Positions 16,108-25,262 of a DNA stretch of 64,000 nucleotides are shown here, piece by piece. The notes under the pieces are model-generated. The model worked only from the letters and a program-made list of their open reading frames with translations. It was not told the origin of the DNA and searched no databases. Where the stretch lies: NCBI GenBank assembly GCA_964559535.1, contig CAZLIC010000011.1, positions 1 through 64,000 on the forward strand, given 5' to 3'. The position numbers were made by a program, and so were the translations under genes. The DNA comes from CAZLIC01 sp964559535. Lineage in GTDB: Bacteria > Pseudomonadota > Alphaproteobacteria > Rhodobacterales > Rhodobacteraceae. Each line of letters starts with the position of its first letter. Position 1 is the stretch's first letter.

Positions 16108-17753
16108 CAGTTCCCCGCGCTTTCCATCCGGCGGTGCGCGATCACCTCTTCCAGCCAGCCAAGCCGCATCTCGGGCACCGAGGACAAGAGCAGGTCGGTG
16201 TAGTCGTCGAACGGTGGCGTCAGAACGTCGGTCTTGCCGCCGTAGCGGCGCACCTCGCCCTTGTACATCACCGCAATCCGGTCGGCGATCGCCCTGACCG
16301 TGGCCAGGTCATGCGTGATGAACAGGTAGGCCACCCCTTCGCGCGCCTGCAGGTTCAGGAGAAGCTTCAGGATGCCGTCCGCCACCAGCGGGTCCAGCGC
16401 CGAGGTCACCTCGTCGCAGATGATCAGCCGGGGCTTGGCCGCCAGCGCGCGCGCGATGCACACGCGCTGCTTCTGCCCGCCCGACAGCTCGGCCGGATAG
16501 CGGTCGGCAAACCCTTTGCCCATCTCGATTTCTTCCAGCAGGTCGCGCACGCGGGCATCGCGCGCCTCGCCCTTCAGGCCAAAGTAGAATTCGAGCGGGC
16601 GCCCGATGATGGTGGCCACCGTCTGCCGCGGGTTCATCGCCACGTCGGCCATCTGGTAGATCATCTGCAACTCGCGGAGGTCGTCCTTGCTGCGCCCCGC
16701 CAGGTCGGGCGACAGGGTGCGCCCGGCAAAGGTGATCTTCCCCTTCGACGCAGGCAGCAGGCCGGTGATCACCCGCGCCAGTGTCGACTTGCCCGATCCG
16801 CTTTCGCCCACCACCGCCAGCGTCTGGCCGGGCGGCAGGTCCACGCTCACGTTCTTCAGCACGTCGAACTGCGTGCCGCGATAGCGCGCCGTCACGTTTT
16901 CCACCGTCAGAACCGGTGGCGCCGGGGTCTTTTCCACGTGGTCGATCTTGCGCACCGACACCAGTGCTCGGGTATAGTCCTCGCGCGGGGTGTTGATGAT
17001 CTGGTCGGTGGTGCCGTGTTCCACCTTGCGGCCGCCCTTCAGCACCAGAATCTCGTCGGCCACCTGCGCCACCACGGCGAGGTCATGGGTGATGTAAAGC
17101 GCGCCGACGCCGGTATCGCGGATCGCCTCTTTGATCGCCGCCAGCACGTCGATCTGCGTCGTCACGTCCAGCGCCGTGGTGGGTTCGTCGAACACCACGA
17201 GGTCGGGTTTGGGGCACAGCGCCATCGCCGTCATCACCCGCTGCAATTGCCCGCCCGACACCTGGTGCGGATAGCGCTGGCCAATGGTTTCGGGCGAAGG
17301 CAGGCCCAGCTTGCCAAACAGCGTGACCGCGCGCGCCTCGGCCTCTCCCCTCGGGCACAGGTTGTGCAGCAGGCAGGTCTCGATCACCTGCTCCATAAGC
17401 GGTCGCGCGGGGTTGAACGCCGCGGCGGCCGACTGCGCCACATAGGTCACCTCGCGCCCGCGCAACTGGCGCAGGCCCGCAGGCCCGCCCTTCAGGATGT
17501 CGCGCCCGTTCAGCAGCACCTGCCCGCCGGTGATGCGCACACCGCCGCGGCCATAGGCCATCGACGACAGCCCGATGGTCGATTTGCCCGCCCCCGATTC
17601 GCCGATCAGCCCCAGAACGCGGCCCTTGGGCAGGGTGAACGAAACACCAAGCACCAGCGTGACCGTCTTCGGCTTCTCCCCCGGCGGATAGGCCGTGGCC
17701 TCGATCACCACGTCGCGGATGTCCAGAAGGTGCGACGCGATGATCTCAGCCAC
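16107..17753 (-). CDS. ABC transporter ATP-binding protein, fused DppD-DppF type
   Basis: 548 residues with two complete ABC ATPase cassettes. The first (about 10-265) has Walker A GESGAGKST, signature VSGGQLQR and Walker B LVVFDEPT. The second (about 283-530) has GESGSGKST, LSGGQKQR and LIICDEVT. This is the oligopeptide/nickel branch, in which one protein drives a two-permease importer. It overlaps the permease gene by 8 bases at its start. Both sites look catalytically complete. Confidence 0.92.
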   Translation of the reverse strand: MAEIIASHLLDIRDVVIEATAYPPGEKPKTVTLVLGVSFTLPKGRVLGLIGESGAGKSTIGLSSMAYGRGGVRITGGQVLLNGRDILKGGPAGLRQLRGREVTYVAQSAAAAFNPARPLMEQVIETCLLHNLCPRGEAEARAVTLFGKLGLPSPETIGQRYPHQVSGGQLQRVMTAMALCPKPDLVVFDEPTTALDVTTQIDVLAAIKEAIRDTGVGALYITHDLAVVAQVADEILVLKGGRKVEHGTTDQIINTPREDYTRALVSVRKIDHVEKTPAPPVLTVENVTARYRGTQFDVLKNVSVDLPPGQTLAVVGESGSGKSTLARVITGLLPASKGKITFAGRTLSPDLAGRSKDDLRELQMIYQMADVAMNPRQTVATIIGRPLEFYFGLKGEARDARVRDLLEEIEMGKGFADRYPAELSGGQKQRVCIARALAAKPRLIICDEVTSALDPLVADGILKLLLNLQAREGVAYLFITHDLATVRAIADRIAVMYKGEVRRYGGKTDVLTPPFDDYTDLLLSSVPEMRLGWLEEVIAHRRMESAGN

Positions 17754-18564
17754 TGCGGCCCCCTTTCAGGCTGGCCGTCCGGTTCAGCACCCAGTCGGCA
17801 ACAAGGTTGACCGAAATCGCCAGCGTGGCGATGGCAAAGGCCGGGATCAGCGCGGCGGGAATGCCGTAGACGATGCCTTCCTTGTTTTCCTTCACGATGC
17901 CGCCCCAGTCGGCCATCGGCGGCTGCACGCCCAGGCCCAGAAACGACAGCGTCGAGATGAACAGCACCGCAAAGATGAAGCGCAGCCCCATCTCGGCCAC
18001 CAAGGGCGACAGCGCGTTGGGCAGAATCTCGCGGAAGATGATCCACCGCCCGCCCTCGCCCCGCAGCCGCGCGGCCTCGACATAGTCCATCACAGTGATG
18101 TCCACCGCCACGGCACGCGCCAGCCGGAACACCCGCGTGGCGTCCAGAATGCCCATGACCAGAATCAGCACCGGCAGCGTCACCGGCATCACCGACAGCA
18201 CCACCAGCGCCGAAATCAGCGACGGAATGGACATCATCAGGTCCACCATGCGCGACAGCACCTGATCCACCCAACCGCCGCGCACGGCGGCAATGAACCC
18301 CAGGATCGAACCCAGCGAGAATGATAGGGCGGTGGCCATGGTGGCGACGAAAATGGTGGTCTGCCCACCCCAGATCATCCGCGACAGCAAATCCCGCCCG
18401 ATGGAATCGGTGCCGATGGGGTGCCGCCACGACCACTCTTCCCAACTGTCGCCCACCACTTCGGCCATGCCGTAGGGGGCAATCAGCGGCGCCAGGATGG
18501 CCGCGGCAAAGTAGGCGCCGGTGAAGGCCAGTCCAATCAGTGCGGCAACCGGGATGCGCGTCAT
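17746..18564 (-). CDS. ABC transporter permease, DppC/OppC type
   Basis: 272-residue inner-membrane permease. An N-terminal helix (about 8-32) and the short segment GTDSIGRDLLSRMIWG typical of DppC precede five more helices and the EAA loop (DYVEAARLRGEGGRWIIFREILPN, read around residues 155-180). It overlaps the upstream permease by four bases and the downstream ATPase by eight, so the order is substrate-binding protein, permease B, permease C, ATPase. Confidence 0.92.
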   Translation of the reverse strand: MTRIPVAALIGLAFTGAYFAAAILAPLIAPYGMAEVVGDSWEEWSWRHPIGTDSIGRDLLSRMIWGGQTTIFVATMATALSFSLGSILGFIAAVRGGWVDQVLSRMVDLMMSIPSLISALVVLSVMPVTLPVLILVMGILDATRVFRLARAVAVDITVMDYVEAARLRGEGGRWIIFREILPNALSPLVAEMGLRFIFAVLFISTLSFLGLGVQPPMADWGGIVKENKEGIVYGIPAALIPAFAIATLAISVNLVADWVLNRTASLKGGRSG

Positions 18565-19520
18565 TTCGGGTGCCTCAGCCGCGGGTTGGCCAGGATCGAC
18601 ACGACGTCGGCCAGGATGTTCAGCCCGATATACACCGCGGCAAACACCAGCCCACAGGCCTGCACCACCGGCACGTCACGTTTCGACACATGGTCCACCA
18701 GATACTGCCCCATGCCGGGATAGACGAACACCACCTCGACCACGACCACCCCCACCACCAGATAGGCCAGGTTCAGCGTCACCACGTTCACGATGGGCGC
18801 CACGGCATTGGGCAGGGCATGGCGGGCGATGATGCGGAACGGCGGCAGGCCCTTCAGCTCGGCGGTTTCCACATAGGCCGATTCCAGCACGTTCAGGATC
18901 GCGGCGCGCGTCATCCGCATCATGTGGCCCAGGATCGCCAGCACCAGCACCAGCACGGGCAGCGAAATCGCCCACAGCCGTTCGCCCAGCCCCATGTCGT
19001 CATGCACGGTGGCCAGCGAGGGGAAAACGCGGAACTGCACCGACAGGTAGAAAACGACGATGTAGCCTAACAGGAATTCTGGAACCGAAATGGTGGCCAG
19101 CGTCACCCCGGATATCACCTTGTCGGGCCACCGGTTGCGATAGCGCACCGCGATCAGGCCCAGAACAATGGCCAACGGCACCGCAATGATGGCAGCCCAC
19201 ATCGCCAGGAACAGCGTGTTGCCCAGCCGCTTGCCCAGCGAGGTGGCGATGTCCTGCTTGTTCGACAGCGCGGTGCCCAGATCGCCCTGCAACACCCCAC
19301 CCAGCCACGACATGTACCGTTCCAGCGGCGGCCGGTTCAGCCCCATCTCCTCGCGCAGGTTGGCAAGCGTTTCGGGCGTGGCTGCCTGCCCCAGCACGGC
19401 CTGCGCCACGTCACCGGGCAAAATCTGCGTGCCCAGGAAGATCAGCACCGACGCCGCCCACAGCAATAGAAGGCCCAGCGCAATGCGCTGGGCCACAAGG
19501 CGTATGACGGGATGCCCCAT
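18561..19520 (-). CDS. ABC transporter permease, DppB/OppB type
   Basis: 319 residues, with an N-terminal membrane helix (about 8-30), the periplasmic region LGTQILPGDVAQAVLGQ and LGGVLQGDLGTALSN, then five helices. The EAA-loop equivalent YVETAELKGLPPFRIIARHALPN faces the ATPase. It starts three bases after the substrate-binding gene and overlaps the next permease (ATGA). Confidence 0.92.
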   Translation of the reverse strand: MGHPVIRLVAQRIALGLLLLWAASVLIFLGTQILPGDVAQAVLGQAATPETLANLREEMGLNRPPLERYMSWLGGVLQGDLGTALSNKQDIATSLGKRLGNTLFLAMWAAIIAVPLAIVLGLIAVRYRNRWPDKVISGVTLATISVPEFLLGYIVVFYLSVQFRVFPSLATVHDDMGLGERLWAISLPVLVLVLAILGHMMRMTRAAILNVLESAYVETAELKGLPPFRIIARHALPNAVAPIVNVVTLNLAYLVVGVVVVEVVFVYPGMGQYLVDHVSKRDVPVVQACGLVFAAVYIGLNILADVVSILANPRLRHPK

Positions 19521-19523
19521 CGG

Positions 19524-21104
19524 TCAGGCGAACCAGGTCTTGGCCGAAGCCCAGCCACCCATCGCCTCGTAGTTCGGGTCGTTCGCGTAACCCGCGATCT
19601 TGTCCGAATGCGCGTCGATGAAGTCGTTGAACATCGGGCAGATGGTGCCGCCCTCGTCGTTCACGATCATCGCGCACTGCTTGTACAGTTCCGTCCGCGT
19701 GGCCACGTCGGTTTCGGCACGGGCCTGCAGGATCAGCTCGTCCAGCGCCGGGTTGAAGTATTTGGTGTCGTTCCAGTCCGCCGTCGACAAATAGGCCGTC
19801 GACCACATCTGGTCCTGCACCGGCCGACCGCCCCAATAGCTTGCGCAGAACGGCTTCACGTTCCACACATCCGACCAGTAGCCGTCATCCGGCACGCGCT
19901 GGATTTCCAGCGGAATGCCCGCTGCCTGGCAGGTCTGCTGGAACAGCGCCGCCGCATCCACCGCACCCGGGAAGGCAGTGTCGGCAACGATCAGCACGAT
20001 CGGGCTGCCGTCATGGCCCGAGGCCTTGTAGTGCTCGGCCGCCTTTTCCACGCTGAACTCGCGCTGCGGAATTTCCGAATACAGCGGATAGGCCGCGTTG
20101 ATGGGGGTGTCGTTGCCCACGCCGCCAAAGCCGTCCAGGATCTTGTCCACCAGTTCCTGCCGGTTGATCGCGTACTTCAGCGCCAGCCGCAGGTCCTTGT
20201 TGTCGAAGGGCGCGGTGTTGCAGTGCATGATGAACACATAGTGCCCGCGGCCCGACACGTTCGACACGATGACACCCGGCGCGCGGCCCAACAGCTTGGC
20301 CACCTTGGGGCTGACGCGGTTGATGATGTCCACCTGCCCCGACTGCAGCGCCGCGGTGCGCGCGGTGTCGTCGTTGATGACGGTCAGTTCGACGCCATCA
20401 TAGTGGCCGCGCGTCGCATCCCAGTCGTTCGGGTTCTTCTCAAACACATAACGCACGCCAGGTTCGGCCGACACCAGCTTGTAGGTGCCGGTGCCGATGG
20501 CGGCATTCGGATTGTCCATGCCGCCCTTGGGCTGGATCACCAGGTGATAGTCCGACAGCAGGTAGGGCAAGTCGGCGTTGCCGGTAGCCAGTTTCATCAC
20601 CACTTCGTTGCCGTCGGCGGTGATCTCGGAAATCCCCTGCATGATGCCGAAGGCACCCGACTTGGCGGTTTCGTCCGAGTGGCGCTTGAACGTGGCAACC
20701 ACGTCATCCACCGTCAGGTCGCTGCCGTCGTGGAACTTCACGCCCTGGCGGATGGCAAAGCGCCATTCGGTGCCGTCGGCGTTGGTGCTGAAATCCGCGG
20801 CCAGCCGCGGCTCAATCTGGCCATCGGCGGTCACGTTCACAATGGTGTCGCCCCACTGGCGGTTCACCACGAACGGCGTCGGGCTGTCGGCCAGGCCCGG
20901 GTCCAGCGTGTCAGTCGATTCGCCACCGGCCCAGCCCATGCGGAAGATGCCGCCCTTCTTGGGCTCTTGCGCCATCGCGGGCTTGGCCAGCACACCACCT
21001 ATGGCAGCCACCGCGCCCACAGCCGCCGTGCGTGTCAGGAACGCGCGGCGGTTCATATGCGCAGCATCGTAGGCGGCAATAAGCCGCGAAAGATCGTCGT
21101 TCAT
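19524..21104 (-). CDS. ABC transporter substrate-binding protein, family 5 (peptide-type), Tat signal
   Basis: 526-residue periplasmic solute-binding protein of the oligopeptide/nickel family. A Tat-type signal lies at residues 17-45 (NRRAFLTR at 18-25, hydrophobic stretch, AMAQ cleavage region); the first 16 residues are an extra leader before the twin arginines, so the real start could be M17. The SBP_bac_5 body includes FAIRQGVKFHDGSDLTVDDVVATF. GGGAG lies just before the ATG at 21104. Ligand unknown. The 123-bp gap upstream probably carries a promoter for the transporter. Confidence 0.9.
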   Translation of the reverse strand: MNDDLSRLIAAYDAAHMNRRAFLTRTAAVGAVAAIGGVLAKPAMAQEPKKGGIFRMGWAGGESTDTLDPGLADSPTPFVVNRQWGDTIVNVTADGQIEPRLAADFSTNADGTEWRFAIRQGVKFHDGSDLTVDDVVATFKRHSDETAKSGAFGIMQGISEITADGNEVVMKLATGNADLPYLLSDYHLVIQPKGGMDNPNAAIGTGTYKLVSAEPGVRYVFEKNPNDWDATRGHYDGVELTVINDDTARTAALQSGQVDIINRVSPKVAKLLGRAPGVIVSNVSGRGHYVFIMHCNTAPFDNKDLRLALKYAINRQELVDKILDGFGGVGNDTPINAAYPLYSEIPQREFSVEKAAEHYKASGHDGSPIVLIVADTAFPGAVDAAALFQQTCQAAGIPLEIQRVPDDGYWSDVWNVKPFCASYWGGRPVQDQMWSTAYLSTADWNDTKYFNPALDELILQARAETDVATRTELYKQCAMIVNDEGGTICPMFNDFIDAHSDKIAGYANDPNYEAMGGWASAKTWFA

Positions 21105-21227
21105 TCTCGTCTCCCTGCGAACCGGGTGGCCCCGGCTTTTGTTGACTGGCGAATCAATAACAAGCCTTCTGCCCGGTGCGAAACACTTTCTTGCGCCCGC
21201 GCGAAGATTTCTGCGCCCGGCTCTGGC

Positions 21228-23201
21228 TCAGGCCCACTGCCGCGCAACCCGGTCGTCCCAGTCGCGCCGCATCACCTCGATGCCATTCTCGCAGGCCACC
21301 AGCGTGGCCTGCATGCGGAACGCCTCGGCCGTGCAGGTCATTGCCACGTGTACCGCGGTGGTCAGGTGCCGGTCGCCCCGGCGGTGCGACTGTGTCCAGT
21401 GCAGGTCGGCACGGGCCGACAGGGGGTCGTCCGGATGCACGCTCCAGCGTTCGTGCGTGCTGTCGGCCACGATCAGACCATGCGCATGCTCCACCTCGCC
21501 CGACGCATCGTCAACCACCAGCGCCACCGCCCCCGTCAACAGGTCGCGCTCGATCCGCCGTGCCGCGTGGTCGGGGCCAAGCCGCTGAAAACTCTCGGGC
21601 GGCAGCGGTGAGGGGTTATCAACCGTCCATTCGCTTTCCAACGCGCCCGGATGCACCGGCAGGTCCAGCGCGCCCGACAGCACCGTCAGCCGCACCCTGT
21701 CGCGCGCGGGCCAGACGAAGGGCCAGTAGGTGGTCGACAAGGACAGCCGCAGCCGGTGCCCCGCCGCCAGCCGGTAGGCGCACTGGTCCAGCACCAGAAC
21801 CGCGTCAAACGGTGTGCCCACCGGCAAGTCCGAAGGCGCGTGCATGTCGTCGCGGTGGCACAGGTTCAGGATGCCATGCGCGATCTTCACCGAACGGCCG
21901 TCCGGCGCCACGTCGCACAGCCGCGCCACCAGATGCGCCCGCGGCGCATCCGACCGCAGCCGCACCCGCAGCCGCGCCCCGCCCAGCAGCGCCAAAGGCG
22001 CCGCCAGCGGCGCCAGATCGAACGTGGTGCTGCGGGCATCGTCCGCCTGCTGGTCGCCTGCCATCTCGGCATTCCGCGCCATGGGAAAGAACTCCCCCGC
22101 CTCCAGCCCGATGTCCTGCGGCGTGTCGATCACCGCCAAAGGGTCGCCGCTGCCGCCCAGCACGCCACCCGCCCCCAGCGCCATCGACTGCCACGCCACC
22201 CGCGGCCCCGGCAACGCGGGCTCTGCCACCCACACCCCCGGTCGAAACGCCGCCGACGCATCGGGCGGCGCCGACTCCATCATCCACACGCGATAGCGCG
22301 GGTCGCGGTCGGCACCGTTGTCGATGCCCTTCAGCCAGCGGTCCCACCACCGCCGCGCCTGCCCCACAAAGTCGATCCGCGGCCCCGGCACCGCCGTGTG
22401 CGGGTACTGGTGCACCCAGGGCCCCACAATGCCCCAGGCCCGGTCCGGCATATGCTCCACCAGCGCCGCCACGGTGTTCATGTAGTTGTCGGCCCAGCCG
22501 CCGATGGCCAGCACCGGCACCTGCACCGCATCCCAGTCCTCGCACACCGACCCGTGCCGCCAGTAGTCGTCGCGCGCCTGATGCGCAGCCCAGCGCGGCG
22601 CAAGGAACGGCATCTCCCGCAGACGGTCGGTCCACACCTGATACCAGTCCTGCCGCAACGCCCAGTCCGGGCTGCGGCTCTGGTAGCTCAGCATCACCGC
22701 CCCCCAGCCGATGTTCTCCCCCAAGAGGGTGCCGCCCTTGAAGTGGATGTCATCGGCAAAGCGGTCAGTGGTGGAACAGACCGTGATGATCGCCTTCAGT
22801 GCAGGCGGGCGCAGGAACGCCGTCTGCAGGCAGTTGAAGCCGCCCCAGCTTTTCCCCATCATCCCCACCGCACCCGTGCTCCACGGCTGCGCGGCGGCCC
22901 AGGCAATCACGTCGCAGGCATCCTGCAACTCCTGCGCGGTGTATTCGTCCTCCAGCAAGCCATCGCTCTCGCCACTGCCGCGCAGGTCCACCCGCAGGCA
23001 GGCGTAACCCGCCGCCGCCCACACCGGATGCATCCGCTCGTCCCGCGACAGCGTGCCGTCCCGCTTGCGATAGGGGATCATCTCCAGAATCAACGGATAC
23101 CGCCCCCCGCCCGCAGGCCGCCAGATGCGGGCAGCCAACCGCGCGCCGTCGGGCATGGGGATGCGTTCGTCGGGCAGGTCAAGGATCGGCAGGTCGGTCA
23201 T
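21228..23201 (-). CDS. CocE/NonD family hydrolase (X-Pro dipeptidyl-peptidase-like)
   Basis: 657 residues of the cocaine-esterase-like serine hydrolase group. The alpha/beta-hydrolase domain holds LRVDLRGSGESDG and the nucleophile motif GKSWGGFN; a cap region and a C-terminal galactose-binding jelly roll (VLVLDQCAYRLAAGHRLRLSLSTTYWP) follow. GGAG lies six bases before the ATG at 23201; the frame is open upstream but that part is spacer. No signal peptide is visible, so probably cytosolic. Sited directly before a peptide-type ABC importer, it may process the imported compound (an acyl or peptidyl derivative). It is divergent from the sulfatase gene. Confidence 0.88.
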   Translation of the reverse strand: MTDLPILDLPDERIPMPDGARLAARIWRPAGGGRYPLILEMIPYRKRDGTLSRDERMHPVWAAAGYACLRVDLRGSGESDGLLEDEYTAQELQDACDVIAWAAAQPWSTGAVGMMGKSWGGFNCLQTAFLRPPALKAIITVCSTTDRFADDIHFKGGTLLGENIGWGAVMLSYQSRSPDWALRQDWYQVWTDRLREMPFLAPRWAAHQARDDYWRHGSVCEDWDAVQVPVLAIGGWADNYMNTVAALVEHMPDRAWGIVGPWVHQYPHTAVPGPRIDFVGQARRWWDRWLKGIDNGADRDPRYRVWMMESAPPDASAAFRPGVWVAEPALPGPRVAWQSMALGAGGVLGGSGDPLAVIDTPQDIGLEAGEFFPMARNAEMAGDQQADDARSTTFDLAPLAAPLALLGGARLRVRLRSDAPRAHLVARLCDVAPDGRSVKIAHGILNLCHRDDMHAPSDLPVGTPFDAVLVLDQCAYRLAAGHRLRLSLSTTYWPFVWPARDRVRLTVLSGALDLPVHPGALESEWTVDNPSPLPPESFQRLGPDHAARRIERDLLTGAVALVVDDASGEVEHAHGLIVADSTHERWSVHPDDPLSARADLHWTQSHRRGDRHLTTAVHVAMTCTAEAFRMQATLVACENGIEVMRRDWDDRVARQWA

Positions 23202-23232
23202 CGGATTCTCCGGTCGGGGGCCGCTCCCCAGC

Positions 23233-23265
23233 CCCCTTCTTCCTTTTGCAAATATCCCACGGGGG
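23233..23265 (+). repeat. Intergenic repeat copy 1 (CTTCTTCCTTTT/CAAATATCCC family)
   Basis: CCCC, then TTCTTCCTTTT, GC, AAATATCCC, AC and GGGGG. The C and G runs can pair to enclose an AT-rich loop. A near-identical copy lies at 24955-24985 in the same orientation. I recall sequences of this kind as common intergenic elements in Rhodobacteraceae genomes but cannot verify this here. Confidence 0.7.
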
Positions 23266-23423
23266 TCCGGGGGTGTGAAACCCCCGGCGCGCTCCACCCG
23301 CGGAACGCCGGGCCGCTTGCGCCGCGTCAACGGTCGCCCACAAGACAGACGGCGGCTCAACGCCGTCCACACTGGTCACAGCAAGCACAGCGTCCTGCCC
23401 ACCCGCGACAGAAAGCCCCCCGG

Positions 23424-24923
23424 ATGCGACCGAACATCCTGATCCTGATGGTTGACCAGCTGACCGGCACGCTGTTCCCCGACGGCCCCGCGGCATTCCT
23501 GCACATGCCCAACCTGCGCCGCCTCGCCGCGCGATCGGTCCGCTTCGCCAACAGCTACTGCCCGTCGCCCCTCTGCGCCCCCGCCCGTGCCTCGGTCATG
23601 TCGGGGCAACTGCCGTTCCGTACCGGCGTGTATGACAACGCTGCCGAATTCGCCTCCGATACCCCCTGCTTCACGCACCACCTGCGCCGCGCCGGTTATG
23701 CCACCTGCCTGTCGGGCAAGATGCACTTCGTCGGCCCCGACCAGCTGCACGGGTTCGAAGAACGGCTGACGACCGACATCTACCCCGCCGATTTCGGCTG
23801 GACCCCCGACTGGCGCAAACCGGGCGAAAGGATCGACTGGTGGTACCACAACCTTGGGTCCGTCACCGGCGCGGGCGTGGCCGAGATCACCAACCAGTAC
23901 GACTATGACGGCGAGGTGGCCTTCCACGCCGGGCAGAAACTCTACGACTATGCCCGCCAACCCGACCGCCCCTGGTGCCTGACCGTGTCCTTCACCCACC
24001 CGCACGACCCCTTCGTCGCGCGCCGCCGCTACTGGGACCTCTACGAGGGCATCCCCGAACTGGAACCGCCCTCCGCCATCCCCTATGCGCAGCAAGACCC
24101 GCACGGCAAACGCCTGATGGACGCCTGCGACGCCCGCCGTTTCGACATCACCGCTGACCACATCCGCCGCGCCCGCCAGGGCTACTTCGCCAACATCAGC
24201 TACATCGACGACAAGGTCGGCGAACTGCTGGCGATCCTTGACGCCACCCGGCAAGAGGCCGCGGTGGTCTTCCTGTCCGACCATGGCGAAATGCTGGGCC
24301 GCCGCAGCCAGTGGTTCAAGATGAGTTTCTTCGAAGGCGCCGCCCGCGTACCCTTCATGATCGCCGCTCCCGGCCTGACGCCGGGCCTTGTCGAAACCCC
24401 GGTCTCCACCGTCGACCTCTGTCCCACGCTGGCCGACCTCGCGGGCGTGGACATGGCCGAGGTGATGCCCTGGACCGATGGCGAAACCCTTCTGCCGCTG
24501 GCCCGCGGCACCCCCCGCACCACGCCCGTGGCGGTCGAGTACGCCGCCGAAGGCAGCATCGCGCCGATGGTCTGCCTGCGCATGGGTGATTGGAAATACA
24601 CCCGCTGCCCCGCCGATCCCGAACAGCTGTTCAACCTGGCGCTTGACCCCGACGAACGGCACGACCGCGCCACCGACCCCACCGCCGCCGACATCCTGAA
24701 CCGCTTCCGCGCCATCGCCGACGCCCGCTGGGACCTTGCCCGCTTCGACGCCGACGTCCGCGCCAGCCAGGCCCGCCGCTGGGTGGTCTATCCCGCGCTG
24801 CGCAACGGCGCCTACTACCCCTGGGACCACCAGCCCCTGCAGCGCGCCTCGGAACGCTACATGCGCAACCACATGGACCTGAACGTGCTGGAAGAAAGCC
24901 GCCGCTGGCCGCGTGGCGAATAA
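23424..24923 (+). CDS. betC: Sulfatase, choline-sulfatase-like
   Basis: 499 residues of the alkaline-phosphatase/sulfatase superfamily. N-terminal NILILMVDQ gives the first metal-binding Asp (D11). The formylglycine motif C-x-P-x-R is CAPAR with C51, P53 and R55. A downstream FLSDHGEMLG provides the second metal pair. The C-terminal block (about 450-499) with VVYPALRNGAYYPWDHQP and RYMRNHMDL matches the choline-sulfatase C-terminal domain, which supports choline-O-sulfate as substrate, yielding choline. No betA/betB/betI genes are nearby. No signal peptide, fitting cytosolic BetC. It would need a formylglycine-generating enzyme or the anaerobic system elsewhere. Confidence 0.85.
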   Translation: MRPNILILMVDQLTGTLFPDGPAAFLHMPNLRRLAARSVRFANSYCPSPLCAPARASVMSGQLPFRTGVYDNAAEFASDTPCFTHHLRRAGYATCLSGKMHFVGPDQLHGFEERLTTDIYPADFGWTPDWRKPGERIDWWYHNLGSVTGAGVAEITNQYDYDGEVAFHAGQKLYDYARQPDRPWCLTVSFTHPHDPFVARRRYWDLYEGIPELEPPSAIPYAQQDPHGKRLMDACDARRFDITADHIRRARQGYFANISYIDDKVGELLAILDATRQEAAVVFLSDHGEMLGRRSQWFKMSFFEGAARVPFMIAAPGLTPGLVETPVSTVDLCPTLADLAGVDMAEVMPWTDGETLLPLARGTPRTTPVAVEYAAEGSIAPMVCLRMGDWKYTRCPADPEQLFNLALDPDERHDRATDPTAADILNRFRAIADARWDLARFDADVRASQARRWVVYPALRNGAYYPWDHQPLQRASERYMRNHMDLNVLEESRRWPRGE

Positions 24924-24954
24924 ACCGCCGCGCCACCCGGCCCAGTGCCGTCTT

Positions 24955-24985
24955 CCCCTTCTTCCTTTTCCAAATATCCCGGGGG
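24955..24985 (+). repeat. Intergenic repeat copy 2 (CTTCTTCCTTTT/CAAATATCCC family)
   Basis: Same order as the copy at 23233-23265: CCCC, TTCTTCCTTTT, one differing base, CAAATATCCC, then GGGGG. The copies differ at one base in the core and by a two-base insertion before the G run. Together they bracket the sulfatase gene as direct repeats. Confidence 0.7.
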
Positions 24986-25117
24986 ACGACCATCGTGTTC
25001 GCCATCGGTTCAAGAACCGATGGTCATCGGGCAGAGCCCCGGGGCCACCACCCGCGCAATTCCCGGACATCGGGCGGGGCGGGGGGTCGCGGGGGGCTTG
25101 CCCCCGCGCCCGGGCCG

Positions 25118-25165
25118 GTCCGCAGGCCGCCACGCCTGCCGCAGGCAGGCGTGGCGGCCGCGGAC
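25118..25165. repeat. Long GC-rich hairpin (22-bp stem, one bulge)
   Basis: Arms 25118-25123 with 25160-25165 and 25125-25140 with 25144-25159 pair perfectly, separated by a single bulged A at 25124, around a GCA loop. There is no T tract on either side, so it is not a canonical intrinsic terminator. It could still stop or protect both convergent transcripts, or be a dispersed repeat. Confidence 0.75.
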
Positions 25166-25262
25166 GGGGTCTTCCGCAGGGTCTTCAGGGGCCGGACCGC
25201 AGGGCACCAAGGCGGCGCAAGCAGCCGCGAAAGCCGAGAGCGGGAACCAGAGCCGCCCCGTC

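Larger units (their letters stand above)
24924..25262. other. 339-bp convergent spacer full of palindromes, no gene
   Basis: Between the sulfatase stop and the convergent membrane-protein gene there is no credible coding sequence. It contains repeat copy 2 (24955-24985), a 10-bp palindrome with a two-base loop (25002-25011 with 25014-25023), a GGGGGC/GCCCCC-type hairpin near 25091-25105 and a very long hairpin at 25118-25165. It presumably insulates two converging transcription units. Confidence 0.75.

Noticed and set aside
13348..16203. A 951-codon plus-strand open frame antisense to HU, amn and the methyltransferase
   Set aside because: No domain or start signal; the three opposite genes are well supported.
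21105..21227. TTGA...TCAA near-palindrome upstream of the substrate-binding gene as a regulator operator
   Set aside because: The symmetry is partial, only the outer four bases match, and no regulator gene is adjacent.
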